A stretch of 64,000 nucleotides of DNA from Zeus faber. Its lineage: Eukaryota > Chordata > Actinopteri > Zeiformes > Zeidae. Below the pieces are notes generated by a model. That model searched no databases. It was given only the letters and a program-made list of their open reading frames with translations, and was not told the DNA's origin. The DNA is taken from assembly GCA_960531495.1 (NCBI GenBank), contig OY482850.1, forward strand, positions 3,107,584-3,171,583, read 5' to 3'. Positions 10,202 through 21,419 of this stretch are shown here, in pieces (position 1 is the stretch's first letter; every line of letters starts with the position of its first letter). A program made the translations under genes and the position numbers.

Positions 10202-10894
10202 TGTTGGGGATGGAACAAATAAAGCCTTAACATAATATGCCAAATTGGAATAAATAAAGCCTTAACATGATATGCAATAATAGATAATAAACGTGCTAAT
10301 ATGTAATAGCAAAATAATGCTGATACGCAATGGCTTACAAAGAGGAACGCTAATTCTACGTGAACTTTGTTGCTGCATAAACTTTATGATGAAGGGAAAA
10401 GGGCAATACGCAGAAGGTTGCCGACATGAACAAAAGCAAGACTAAAAAGGTGAAGAAGCAGCTCGAAGTTAGGAAACCACAGCAGAGCGAAGCCCGACCA
10501 AGGCTAACGCATACAGCGCCAGCTAAGCACACTCCAAGAAACCGCAACAAGGGCTGACGAGAAAGTGGCATGAGAGGGAGGCCGCTGAGAGGAAAGAGCA
10601 GCCACCCCGCCCGGAGGAAAAGAGTAACAAAAAAGGCTTGAACACTGGGGCTTGAGAGAGAGTCTGGGGGATTATCGTCAGGCAGCTAACCTAGTCACAT
10701 AGATCTGTCGGATGAAAACTTAGTCTTCTCTGTCCCGGGACATTTATTCTCTAAAACCTGCATCACTTATTTTTGGCAACTGTAATAAATTACCCTTTAG
10801 TTTTACAAGGTGTATCGTGTGTTAAATTCTGAGGCAGCCGCCAGGTCGGTGCAGCAAGATGCGCCGACGGGGATAGAAAAATAGGAACGCAACA
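10202..10894 (+). repeat. 3' LTR of the endogenous retrovirus
   Basis: Starts TGTTGGGGATGG and ends ...GGAACGCAACA. It is longer than the 5' LTR because it keeps a segment at about 10306-10440. It is followed by the GGAT duplication. Confidence 0.9.
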
Positions 10895-10898
10895 GGAT

Positions 10899-13599
10899 CT
10901 TTCGGTGCAGCAAATCTAGACTGCATAGTCATCGTCAGTAGTTGTGGGCTTTTTGATTCTTTTCAGGGACACAGATCTTGTGATTCAGTTCACTAAAAAT
11001 ATTTTTTCACTGATTCATTCGCTAATTCGTGAACGATTTCCGGTGAGTCTTGCAGTGGATTTGAGTCCTCCCTTCAGCCAAAGTCTGTGCAGAAAGTTTA
11101 CTGGAGTATAATGATGTAAAAACAAGTTTGACACTCCAATTCATTGCCCCCCCCCCCCCCCCTCACAAAATTAATTGTGGTCTGGGTAGAGGCTACATAT
11201 AATTTAAGCAATACAATTGGCCATTGTAAAATTGTATTCCTTTGTGCCTGACTACGTTGTACTACAGCACATAAGACTTTTAAATACGGTGACCAGACGT
11301 CCCAGTTTGTCTGGGATTGTACCTGAACTATTTCCGCCAGTTCTTTAGGTTTGTTCACCGATTAGTTTGCAAACAACTTCTAGCAGTTACTTTTGGTGGA
11401 AGGCAAAGACTCAAACAAATTAATCGTTTTGGGGAGGATTCGGTTAATTTTGGTCATTTGACCGATTCGGTCATAAAGAACAAATCGGTCACGAACGACC
11501 CAACACTAACCATCAGGGTCGGTGGTCTCCCGTCTCCCTGGTTGCATCTAAAAGTATTGATTAACATAGCTAACAATTCATTAAATATATTTAAAATGGA
11601 TACTTTACAATATAGCCTAAAATCTAGATGTTTAACAAAGGCATATTATTAAAAACGGCACAGTGCACAATGCCATCAGTTTAATTTTGTAATAAAAAGT
11701 AGGTAATTTAGTCACTTCATTCACTGAACAACTGTAAAATCTTGCAAAACATCAAATAATATGTGGTATAACTATGACTATATTCTAAATCTTTTTTTTT
11801 CATATCTTTATTTTCACTTGGAGTTCCATGGGTGCTGGTCTGGCCCTGAAGGTTTTGTGATGGTCCATGGCTGCATTCAGGCTGACCCTGACCTTCATTG
11901 TTGCTTTTAGTGCTCTCAGAATGACCTGCCCTGACCCCGCTATGATCCTGAGCCTTCTTCTTAATGAACACAAATATCTCTTTCTTTCTTTCCGTTTCAT
12001 TGTTACCTTGAGAACACGTCTACAAACACAATGAAAAGAAACAAGTTACTTGTGCTGTGGTTATTTCATCGCATTCCGTCTTGAAACTGCGTGAAAACGA
12101 GACGTGCCTTGAACTGTAAGCCAACATTAGCAACACTACTGAATTGAACACCAACAAGTTGTACATGTACATGCTAACTTTAGGTAAACCAGACGGTGAG
12201 CTAAGCTAACCATATGAAAGTATTAGCGTTCTTATATCAAAGGTGAATAATGTTGTGTTAACAGCCTTCTGCTGGTGTTAAGCTGTGACGTACTCTGATG
12301 TGCATTCACTACACCGTCCCCTTCCAGAATTCCCCACAATGCAATGCTCTTTACTGATTGAACAATATTTAAACACCTGATTACTAAAAAGGGCGATGCT
12401 GAAGGTATTAATAAAGACAGAAAAGCATCCTGGCAATCCATTACCAAACACATAAACAGGCAATTGATAATGTTGCAATAGTTACCTTTCCACTTAAACT
12501 TTTTTTTTAAGAAACTGATTTGAAGTCTACACCAACTTGCAAACTCCTGTTTTTTTTATCATGTTCTTTATGAAGGGAACAAATTGTTGCAAATGATTTT
12601 AGTAGTTGTTTTTTTTGCCAAAGTATGTTCAGTCTCATTAATATAATAGCATATAATATGAAATCATATCAATATATATAATATATGGAGGCACCTACTA
12701 TGTAACTGAAAAAAATAAGATTGTCACATATTGTGTAAAATTAGAAAAAAATGTAATACCTCCAATTCAATTAAACACTTAATGTGTCTGGGAATATAAT
12801 AAATATATCTCGAACACTGTAAAATGGCCGTTTGGTAAACAACATAATCCAATGCATTTGTGCCACAGTTAAGGGCTGATTTTGGTCACATAAGGCTGCA
12901 CATTCCATATACAGTATAGTTTATTTTGAAAGGTTATTATGTACTTTTCATGCAGATGTTATTCTAGGGAACTATTCGACAGAGAACACAGGTCCTTCAT
13001 CCATCGGCGAGTCAATTGCATTCAAACTAACCTGCTCCTGAACAGGCTTTCTCCAAGGTGTATATTCCCAAACTGGATTCATTTTACTTTTCACAACAAG
13101 GGCGAACATTTACGAGATTTGCAAGACCCCTCTGCTATGAAGGCTAAGAAGCCTTGAGGAGGGTTTTGTTTGGCAATGTTTCTACGTAGTTTCTATGGAT
13201 TCCTTCAGCGGTCGCTATTTATCCCTAACTGTCCAGTAAGATTGTGTGATTGTGCCTTTAAGGTAGAATTATTATTATTATTTTTATTTTTTGTTCACGC
13301 AACAGCTGGTCCAGCACCTCAAGTGCTATTTGAACTCAGGTCGCTTGCACAGCATCTTTCCGGCAGAAAGGCCTCCCATCTCTGGATGGGAGGCCGAAGA
13401 CTCTCCTCTCCCTCTGACCTCCCGAAATTAATTTCACAATGTTGGATGGATGTGGACAACCTGTTCCCTTCTTATTTCCAACTAATTTAATTTCTTATTA
13501 TTTTCTCAAAACGGAGCTGCTTAAAATACAAAGACTCAGCGATTTTGAAAAACAAATTCACATTGCATCAATTTCGTTCTGTCGTTCACACACACGCGT

Positions 13600-13602
<3 letters not shown>
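10899..13602. other. Unassigned sequence
   Basis: No exon or transposon protein seen. It holds a C run at 11147-11162 and a GTGACCAGACGTCCC stretch near 11289 that resembles old hAT-like repeats. Related CGATTCGGTCA-type and CTAATTCGTGAACG-type stretches lie near 11020 and 11430-11500. Confidence 0.4.
11147..11162. repeat. Poly-C run
   Basis: Sixteen consecutive C bases. Confidence 0.9.

Positions 13603-13646
<44 letters not shown>
13603..13646. repeat. (CA)n microsatellite
   Basis: A pure CA run with a degenerate CACACGCGTGCG lead-in. Confidence 0.95.
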
Positions 13647-13650
<4 letters not shown>

Positions 13651-14163
13651 AAAACATAATTTTCTCTGGACATCTGTTCTCTTGACATGTCTTGTCACAC
13701 TCGCAGTGTAGTTACTGGTACTACCAAGTATAGAGTTGTAGGCTAAACTTCTATCTGTCTATGGACTAAATCACTGTGTTTCAGTGGATTTGTTGCCAGG
13801 AGTAGAGCAGCGGGAGATAACCCCAGAGTTCATACCATTAATATTTAATATTGTTTATTGTACTTGTCACCACCCTCCCATTGTTTTTCCTTCATTCAAC
13901 TGTCTCATTGTGTAATCAGACCCCTATTCTGACTATTATGGGCTATTTTTGTATCTGTGAGTGAAAGTTGTTTTTTCTGTGTGTGTTTCTTGAGTTTATA
14001 TGCTTTTGGATATTTCGACCTGTGTCCATATTTTTAGGTATGTGCATTTATGTGAGTACTTGGATTTTTTTCCCTTGTGTGTCAATGTGTGTATTTTTCA
14101 TTCTGTTTCTGGAAGTGTCTTTGTATTTATGTTTTTTTCTACATTTATGTAGTATTTCTAATT

Positions 14164-14174
14164 TGTGTGTGTGT

Positions 14175-14227
<53 letters not shown>

Positions 14228-14241
14228 CGTGTGTGTGTGTT
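14164..14241. repeat. (GT)n microsatellite, interrupted
   Basis: GT units with single CT and CG interruptions. The Cys/Val open frames through it are artefacts. Confidence 0.95.
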
Positions 14242-14481
14242 TGTGTACCGGGGATATTGCTGAAAAAGGAGATCCCTCAGAGTCTGAGTATCACATTACC
14301 TCTGTTGCTCTGTCTGTTGTCAGAGCGCTTCACCGCAAATTCCCATCATGCCTCACTCCAGATCACTTTCAGCACAAAACAGTCATTCGCTAGTTTCTCA
14401 GGTTTCATTGAATTTTTAAGCTGTATCGTTTTCATGTTAGCAATTGTTTGTCTGGCAGACATTCAGGAGAATGAAATTAAG

Positions 14482-14608
<127 letters not shown>

Positions 14609-15069
14609 TGAATAGCTGAGTTAACTGTTACTGCTTACTGAGTGAGTAAGTGGCTTTTCCTACTTTTTGCAGATCTTTATTCATTTGGAAATATTTCTTA
14701 ATTTTGCATATTTCACTTTAACTTTAAGATACTTTCACTTGGTTTTTATCATATTGAGAGTCAGCATTTAATTGATAAGATGACACTTTCTGTAAAATTA
14801 CTGTTTCTGTACAAATAAAACTTCAAAGATAGATATCTGGTAACCATTCCGATATTCTGTTGAAATACTTGTAAAATGTATACCTTTAATCTGATACTAA
14901 CTTGACGTTTTGTAATTGGGGCAACTTTCTGTTTTATATTTTGATGTTGTAACCTCAGCGACTTGTGTTGGGATGACCACACCGCTTAGGCCATCATAAG
15001 CCTATATGCAGCTCTGACGGCAGAGATCCAAGGTCTAGGAACTACTCTCCAAACCACCAGCCCCTTTTA

Positions 15070-15330
15070 TTCTTTTCTCCTCTTTGGACACTCCTTGCAT
15101 GCTCACCCCTTCAATCTGCTCCAACAACAACTGCTCGAACCTCTCCACTTTCTCCCTGCCTGTCAGATTCAGTGCAGCTGAGACAAAATGCAGGAAATCA
15201 AAGACCCGTGATAACCTCTCTGCCTACCAGGTCCTCCTCTAAATCTTCACCTCGGCGGTTTCCACAGTGAAGACCACCTCCTACATCTCGGAAATCCACT
15301 CATCTACCTCCAACACCGGTAAACTGTTTT
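15070..15330 (+). mobile_element. LINE-derived fragment, left arm of an inverted pair
   Basis: A frame with breaks reads DTPCMLTPSICSNNNCSNLS and then a stretch ending in TVKTTSYISEIHSSTSN. This resembles the connector region before the RT domain in fish jockey/L2-type LINEs. Bases 15076-15187 recur in inverted orientation at 16196-16294. Confidence 0.45.
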
Positions 15331-16109
15331 TCCACCTAGTTCAAATTATATGGTGAATTGGGGGGATAAAACACCCCTAATTAAGACTTGGACCCCTCCA
15401 AAAGAGGTAAAATCAACAGGTTGAGGGGTGGTGAAACATTTTTTTATGTTTCTTGCCTGAAGGATATACATGTGACGTACAGTATGTGACAGTGACTGGT
15501 TAAAGCCATGTCACCATCACAGTCATCATGTTGGGAAACTAGGAAGTCCCACAAATCAACATGAACGTTTTTTTATGTGTTTTTCATTTTGTTTTATATG
15601 ATGAAAGTTTAAATGGTGACCACTCAATATAACAAATAACAGTTTTAGGATCACAAAATAGCATGGCAAGCTTGTTTTCATGTTGTCGGGGCGAATTATA
15701 TGGGCGTGGTGATCGATTAACCTCTTTGGTTTCACTGGCTATTGTTCCAGAGTTTTGGTTGGAATCCCTCCCATAAACAAACCAGAGTGACAGTCTTCTG
15801 TATGATTAAAAAGTAGCCTACATCAGCAACCTGTGCACGGTGGTAAGTCCAACCTGTATTGCAATAGTAATAAACAACATGACAATGTGATTAACAGAAT
15901 TTACTAACTAACCCCCAAGTAAGTTGAAAACATATTTTGTGTTTGTGTCCTCACACATGGATTTTGCTTGCAAATCCAGAGCGATGCGTCAAAACCATTT
16001 TATTTTAATCCCAAAATTTTAAAAAGTTGATGAAATGTCTCTGAAGGACATGCAGTGTTTAATCCGTTTGAATGACATATTTATGTTTACATATCCTATA
16101 TCCATTGTT
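15331..16109. other. Unassigned spacer between inverted LINE fragments
   Basis: No coding feature recognised. Confidence 0.4.
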
Positions 16110-16123
16110 TATATATATAAATC

Positions 16124-16155
<32 letters not shown>

Positions 16156-16195
16156 GATATATATAGATTTATATATATATACTGTATATATATAG
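16110..16195. repeat. (TA)n-rich tract with internal inverted repeats
   Basis: Imperfect TA repeat. AAATCTATATA near 16119 and TATATAGATTT near 16160 are exact inverted complements. Confidence 0.85.
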
Positions 16196-16293
16196 ATTTT
16201 GTCTCAGCTGCCCTGAGCTCCGTGGAGACGTTCGAGCAGTTGTTGTTTGAGCAGATTTGAGGGGTGAGCATGCAATGAGTGTCCAAAGAGGAG

Positions 16294-16294
<1 letters not shown>
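16196..16294 (-). mobile_element. LINE-derived fragment, right arm of the inverted pair
   Basis: On the minus strand this repeats the 15076-15187 sequence (CTCCTCTTTGGACACTC at its start, GCAGCTGAGACAAAAT at its end). It is sandwiched between two (TA)n tracts. Confidence 0.55.

Positions 16295-16388
<94 letters not shown>
16294..16388. repeat. (TA)n microsatellite
   Basis: About 47 pure TA units. Confidence 0.95.
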
Positions 16389-16391
<3 letters not shown>

Positions 16392-16616
16392 CGTTCTGTT
16401 TGTAATTGTAAACATTACAATATTTCCCATATTAATGTCTGGAAGAATGTAATACGATTGTAAGATGATTTCCGAGACCCCTACACCATACACTATACCA
16501 TACCATTACACTATGTTGTGGTTAATCATTAACCCCCACATCACAACAAACCTGATTGCATGCTGTACTAAGCCACAAATATTGAAGTTGTATGTATTAA
16601 AAAACTTAAAAAAAAA

Positions 16617-17101
16617 TGTTGTATCCCAAAAATACTGGAGTCACGTAAAGAGTAGAAGAACTTAGTCTCATGCAGAAATATGCCCAAACATGCCCAGGTA
16701 AGACACCAGTAAAACAGAGGAACATGCCGAGACATGTTGAAACATGATACGAGTATTCCAGGAAGATAAATAATATGTGTGTGATTGGTTCCTTGGGACG
16801 CACCCCACAAGACTGTGATTGGTACCTTACATTGAAAGGGGCAGGGCATGAACTTAGAGGAGGGAACATCTTGGGTATATAAGGAGGACCAAAAGTACAG
16901 TTCTTCAATTGAGCTCCGGAGCCCTACTCACTGTTTATTGCTGTACTTGACTCTCAGATACACAATAAACTGTTTTGCATCAGACTCTGCTTGTTTCCAG
17001 TGGGGTTTTTTTTCAAGTTTTTGAGGCCAGAACAGATAGAAGCGTTGCCCAGAGATCCAGACTTTTTACTGGCCCAGGTCTGGACCTTCTTGGTCGCGAC
17101 A
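16617..17101 (+). repeat. LTR of a second endogenous retrovirus
   Basis: Starts TGTTGTATCCC and ends ...GGTCGCGACA. It contains CCAAT-like ATTGG boxes, a TATA box and a poly(A) signal in the usual LTR order. Its end (CGCGACA followed by AT and TGG) and the downstream splice donor match the first retrovirus in pattern, so the two are probably related families. I found no second LTR, so the element is truncated or rearranged. Confidence 0.65.
16876..16882 (+). promoter_or_regulatory. TATA box of the LTR promoter
   Basis: TATATAAGGAGG in U3, about 90 bp before the poly(A) signal AATAAA at 16964-16969. Confidence 0.6.
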
Positions 17102-17372
17102 ATTGGCCTGGCTGAACCTGCACCAACTGCCAACGGAAATTCAAAGGTAAGCAGAGCCTTTTTTCTTCTGCAAAGTTTGGTTAGTGTCTGAATGCAGGAC
17201 TCCACCCAGGTTGCAGGTATCAGAAAGGTTTCTTCTCAAACTAACCAACATTTTTGACCTAGTTTAAAGATTACTGTAATTATTAATTTAATCAGAAAAA
17301 GGAACTAAAACACAGGCTGATGTGTATATTCTATGTGCAAGTGTGTTTTAAAAAAAACATGGTGTGGAAACT
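17102..17372 (+). other. Leader of the second retroviral element, with splice donor
   Basis: TGGCCTGGCTGAACC at 17104 is in the primer-site position but does not match any tRNA end I know. The splice donor AAAGGTAAGCAGAGCC has its GT at 17147-17148. Confidence 0.5.
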
Positions 17373-17678
17373 ATGAGCGATCCTCTGCTGAATGTTGTTA
17401 CAATCAGTTGGTTTGTGGTTTGTCTTGTGTATGCTGGAGGATTGATTTGGCTACCACTAACTGATGCCAAACTCACAGAAGAATCACAGGGAAAAGGTGC
17501 AAAAACAGCACGTCCATAGTACGTTAGTAGCAGTTACAGAACTGAGAGAAAGTTTGGTGTGTATTCGATGAAATCTATTGGCCAGTTTATTGAATTTATT
17601 GAAAATAGAGTGATGTACAGGGGTTTGTTATCAAGTGTTAGATTCCCAGGTCAAGAGACAGGGGCGTGTATGCTATAA
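17373..17678 (+). pseudogene. Small ORF with one in-frame TAG, retroviral element 2
   Basis: ATG at 17373 opens a frame that meets TAG at 17517-17519 after 48 codons, then stays open to TAA at 17676-17678. The first part has a hydrophobic stretch (SWFVVCLVYAGGLIWLPL) that could span a membrane. I do not recognise it. It may be the remnant of an element gene or chance. The single internal stop is notable, but read-through is not shown. Confidence 0.3.
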
Positions 17679-17842
17679 GCACTCTGAGACTAAGCAGAGC
17701 CCCGATGTGGGTAAACGTACATCTTGTCCAGGGGGTCATCACAAAGTAATTATAAACGTCTTTCTAGTGTTGAGGAAGTGCATCTAGGAAGAATGTCTGA
17801 CAGGTATAAGATTGTGGAGGTTCTCTGGTCCAGGACCAGGGA

Positions 17843-18265
17843 ATGAGAAGGGGGGCAGGCGAAGACAAAACAGTGCCGGTTGGCGTGTATTTATTATATA
17901 TATTTTATATTTTTAAACAAAAAGGGGGCTCGTGGCAAAAAGGGAAAATCATACCCTCGCTGGCAAATAGGGTGAGAGTCCGGAACGTCTGCGCTTATGC
18001 ACGCTTCCGCCATATCTTGGCTGGTCAACTACGCTTAGTGCTCGTGTTGCTGGGTCTGATCGCGTGTCCCACACACACGCACCATCCTCACTGCGAGGAA
18101 AAACAAAATCTAAATTACTTCCTGGTCTGGGATCGGACCAATCAGCAGAGCCCCTCCGTTGATTCGCCCGATCCCCAGCAGTTGAGCGACCTCAGGATGG
18201 GAGCCTGCACCGTTGTTACAGGTTCCTCTGTTCGTTTTATGTCATTATTTATTAAGTTTATTTAA
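17843..18265 (+). CDS. 140-residue ORF, possible env N-terminal remnant
   Basis: The frame opens at ATG 17843. A hydrophobic segment (LRLVLVLLGLIAC) at about residues 65-77 is preceded by basic residues and followed by a His/Cys and hydrophilic part, as in a late signal peptide plus ectodomain. It lies 0.75 kb after the second LTR, so a retroviral env start after a gag-pol deletion is one explanation. No fusion peptide, transmembrane anchor or CXXC motif is present in the frame. The ORF may be spurious. Confidence 0.3.
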   Translation: MRRGAGEDKTVPVGVYLLYIFYIFKQKGGSWQKGKIIPSLANRVRVRNVCAYARFRHILAGQLRLVLVLLGLIACPTHTHHPHCEEKQNLNYFLVWDRTNQQSPSVDSPDPQQLSDLRMGACTVVTGSSVRFMSLFIKFI

Positions 18266-18540
18266 TATTTTCTGTTTTTTACATTTGCATTTATTTTTAC
18301 ATAAGAAGGAAACTTTACTGTGGGGGGTAATGTTTATCTAAGCTGTTTGGTTTTAATTGTATTTGACTGTTTTTTTGGACTTTTGCACAATACAGTGTAC
18401 AAGTACAAGTTTTTGAAACAAAAAGTAATTAGAGTGATTAACTTGTTTACAGTAAGTGCATCGTCTGCTGGTTTATTTTGTTTTTATTTTGTGGTTTTGC
18501 ATTTATTGCTGTCTGAAAATTGTGTTTGTTTGTTTTGTTT
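18266..18540. other. T-rich sequence
   Basis: AT-rich with no feature. The T-rich run at 18519-18543 precedes the start of the GC-rich repeat copy, as in the copy at 60.4 kb. Confidence 0.4.
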
Positions 18541-19075
18541 TTTTACCTGCGCTGTCAGCATGCTGGGCATACAACAAATAATATTTGTGTGCCATTGCAT
18601 CTAGGACAGAGTTAGTCTGCAAGTGTAGTTCAAGTTCTCAACATACAATACAACTTTTTATTAATTCTTAAATCATCAAAAACTGCTGCAATAACTCTGT
18701 CCTGTGGATGACCTGTAGAATGTCAAGGTCGGGGGACGAGTATATGGTTATAGAGAACCACCACCAATGTTTGGTTCTATAAACAACTGATCACTACTCC
18801 AAGAGGGGGGAGAATCACCACGGGTGAGTCAAATAAACATAGAACCAAACAACATTTACACGAAAACATAAACATTGGACGACAACATGCATTGAAAATC
18901 ATGTTAATTAGGTCCAGGAAAACTGGAACTACAACTGGTCACGTGGCCTCTTCCTGTCATAGTTTTGGCAATAAATAAGGGAGGAAGGAGAGGAATGCAA
19001 CCAGAAGGGTGCTGGGGTGCACTCCAAGCAGGTGTGGTGGTGTGTGTGTGTGTGTGTGTGTGTGTGATGGGACTG

Positions 19076-19118
<43 letters not shown>

Positions 19119-19560
19119 GTGTGTGTGTAAGGTGTCCACCGGTGAGTGTACATGACTTATCCCAATTGTTCTGGTGTAGAAGGTCGGTATTATGTCCTGG
19201 CGCCTCCAAGCAGCCGAAAGGGCCCCGAAGCCCCCCGAGCGCCGCAGCCGCATGGACACCCTACGGATGCAGGAAAGCCCTGCACCCTGCCCTGTGGCTA
19301 CAGAAAACCCCCGGGCCCCCAGAGAAGCCAGAGGGCCATGGAGCAACCCCCACGCCTGGCCCTGAGGAGCAATAACCCAGTCCCAAGGAGCACGAGGAGA
19401 CCCCGCACACAAGGTGCGCACACATTCAACCAACCCCAAGGTGCAGGCACAAGATGCAGCCGCAGGCACAGATCTCAGGCCGCGGGCGCCAGACACAGAC
19501 CTCGGGCCGCGGGCGCCAGACACAGATGGCAGGGCCTGATCCTGGCCCCGCGCTGACAGA
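18541..19560 (-). repeat. GC-rich dispersed repeat, copy 2
   Basis: Matches 60406-61400 over its length: GCTGTCAGCATGCTGGGCAT at the left, GAGAACCACCACCAATG in the middle, TTAATTAGGTCCAGGAAAAC further on, then a GT tract and a GC-rich part with GGCCCCGAAGCCCCCC. In both copies the left end adjoins a T-rich run, which would be an A-rich 3' tail if the element is read on the minus strand. A conserved-looking frame on the minus strand contains PAAASCAC and GGFGALSAA in both copies, but I do not recognise a protein. Confidence 0.75.
19039..19128. repeat. Two (GT)n tracts split by ATGGGACTGCCT
   Basis: GT runs at 19039-19066 and 19078-19128, at the same internal position as the GT tract of the other copies. 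Confidence 0.9.
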
Positions 19561-21419
19561 CCGATACCCTGCCCGAACCTCCTTAATATTGTCATTGTGC
19601 GATTCTGAACTTCTCCTGCCTCTTGTATCTCCTTGTATCTTCTCCTGACACATCTTTGCAACCTCTCACTCAGCCATCAGAAGTCATCAGAGATAGCATT
19701 CAAAGTATTCTGTCCTCTACTCAGGTGTCCCAAAGGCAATGCAGCTTACCAGTTTAAACTGTTGGCCAGACGTACACATAACTGTAGGATTGTAATGAAA
19801 ATAAATAAATAATACATAATAATAATAATAATACATTAATAGAGTACGTTTACAGAGATGTAAAACAACAATGACAGTAAAACTCAGATAAGCAATATAA
19901 AAGGTATAACAATTATGAAAACCAAACCCACTGAAATTCGACATAGTATTTATTGTTATGTAATGTTATACAACCTAATACTTGTTATGTAATGCTAATG
20001 TTGCCTGTTCTGATTCAATGCATCCTGGCTGTCCTGGAATGGGGATACCTCCTTTAGTGACCCCCTTTTAAGTTTTCTTCCTCTTTTCCCTCCCAAATGG
20101 TTTTTCTATGTGTTTTTTCTTGCCTGGGTAGGGCTTAAGGGCTGGTTATTCTTTTGGATGGACGGTGCACGCACTTGCACAGAGAGTGCTCATTAAAAGA
20201 TTCTCTAAAAATAAACTGCACATGAATACCAATAAAATCATTACCTTTTATTTGTATAGTGTGAACTGTGAATGACCCTGTTAATTTACAAAAAAATCAA
20301 CAAACCTGAGTGAGTTTGCATGTGTTATTTTGTCTCTGTGTCAAAAAGTAATTTGTTGACATTGAATTTCACATCTGACTTGTGCTGCAGATCATCTTTG
20401 GCCAAGATATCAAAAATAAAATAGCAAAACACCGATCCCCCATCGCTTCCAATGCAATTCTATGAGGGTTTGCTGCAACGTCGCGCCATCCCCAAGCGCC
20501 ATGGCGCCAGTGCCCTGTGTTGTCATTTGCGTCTCATGCGCTTTCAGCAAGCATAAACCAGGCTTTAAGATGAGGGCCGTTGATTTCTATTTGAAATGTG
20601 GAGCTTGTGAAGCCCTTTGAGACTATACTGTGATTAAGGGCTCTACACATAAACTTGACTTGGCTGGCAACACTGAGATGTTAGGGCTCACATGTCACTT
20701 CAAACCTCTGGATCACAAATGCATTCCTAATCAGTGGACAATTCTCACGTCTCCGTTGAAACCAGCAGGGGACCTTTAAGAAGATGGGTCACGAGTGTCC
20801 TGATGGTCTTCAACTGATTGATGTCAATCTCACCATCCCGGCATAGTTGGATCGAAAAAATGTTTTTCTTCAGTTCAGTAGTTAAACAAAGAAGAAAAAA
20901 AATAAAGATGAATATTTTTTTTTTAAAACTACCCTATTTATGACAGTGTACTACTTTAGTTAACACAGTCGGGTATAATAGATGTATTGCGGAAGAGTGA
21001 CGTTGCATCAGAACGCATTGTAGTGAAATGGCATTTTAACATTACAGCTCTCTAGTTAGTTAACAGTTAATATGCCTGTTTGTTGTGTTCTTTGTGAATT
21101 CATTAATAGGCTGACTTCTTGCTTTATGTATTGCTCTCCATTGTTGTTGCTTTAGTTGTGTAATTCTAAGAGCCATGTATAAAAAATGTATGGTAATATG
21201 GGAGAATGGTATGTTCTATTAGAAAATGCGTGGTGAAGAAACATGGTGAAGGCATTGCAATGTTAATCCGTTACATTACAACTAGCAAGTTGGTTATTTT
21301 CTCTGTGAATTAATAAGGCTGGGTCCCCCAATGTGCTATGCATTTATCTCCATTAGGTTTGCTCTGCAGTTCTCTCCAAAATTATTAGAAAAAAGGACGT
21401 GTCCTTCTTCCAAAAAAAA
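19561..21419. other. Unassigned sequence with one repeat tail
   Basis: No exon recognised. Bases 20607-20663 (GAAGCCCTTTGAGAC…, GTGATTAAGGGCTC…, AAACTTGACTTGG) resemble a 3' tail that is very common in fish repeats. Confidence 0.4.

Larger units (their letters stand above)
4611..10894 (+). mobile_element. Endogenous retrovirus, complete ends, internally deleted
   Basis: Two LTRs bounded by TG...CA flank an internal region with primer-binding site, splice donor, gag-like, pol-like and integrase C-terminal remnants and a polypurine tract, and a GGAT duplication marks both ends. Protease, the fingers and palm of reverse transcriptase, most of integrase and nearly all of env are missing. All long frames carry frameshifts or stops, so the copy cannot act on its own. 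The GPY/F-type integrase tail and RNase H resemble gamma/epsilon-like (class I) fish retroviruses. The two LTRs differ at many sites, and one has an indel of over 110 bp, which points to an old insertion. Confidence 0.9.

Noticed and set aside
17918-17940. GGGGGCTCGTGGC resembling a tRNA-Pro primer-binding site
   Set aside because: Only the first dozen bases resemble the gammaretroviral site, the LTR end is not adjacent, and the sequence lies inside an open frame 0.8 kb from the LTR.
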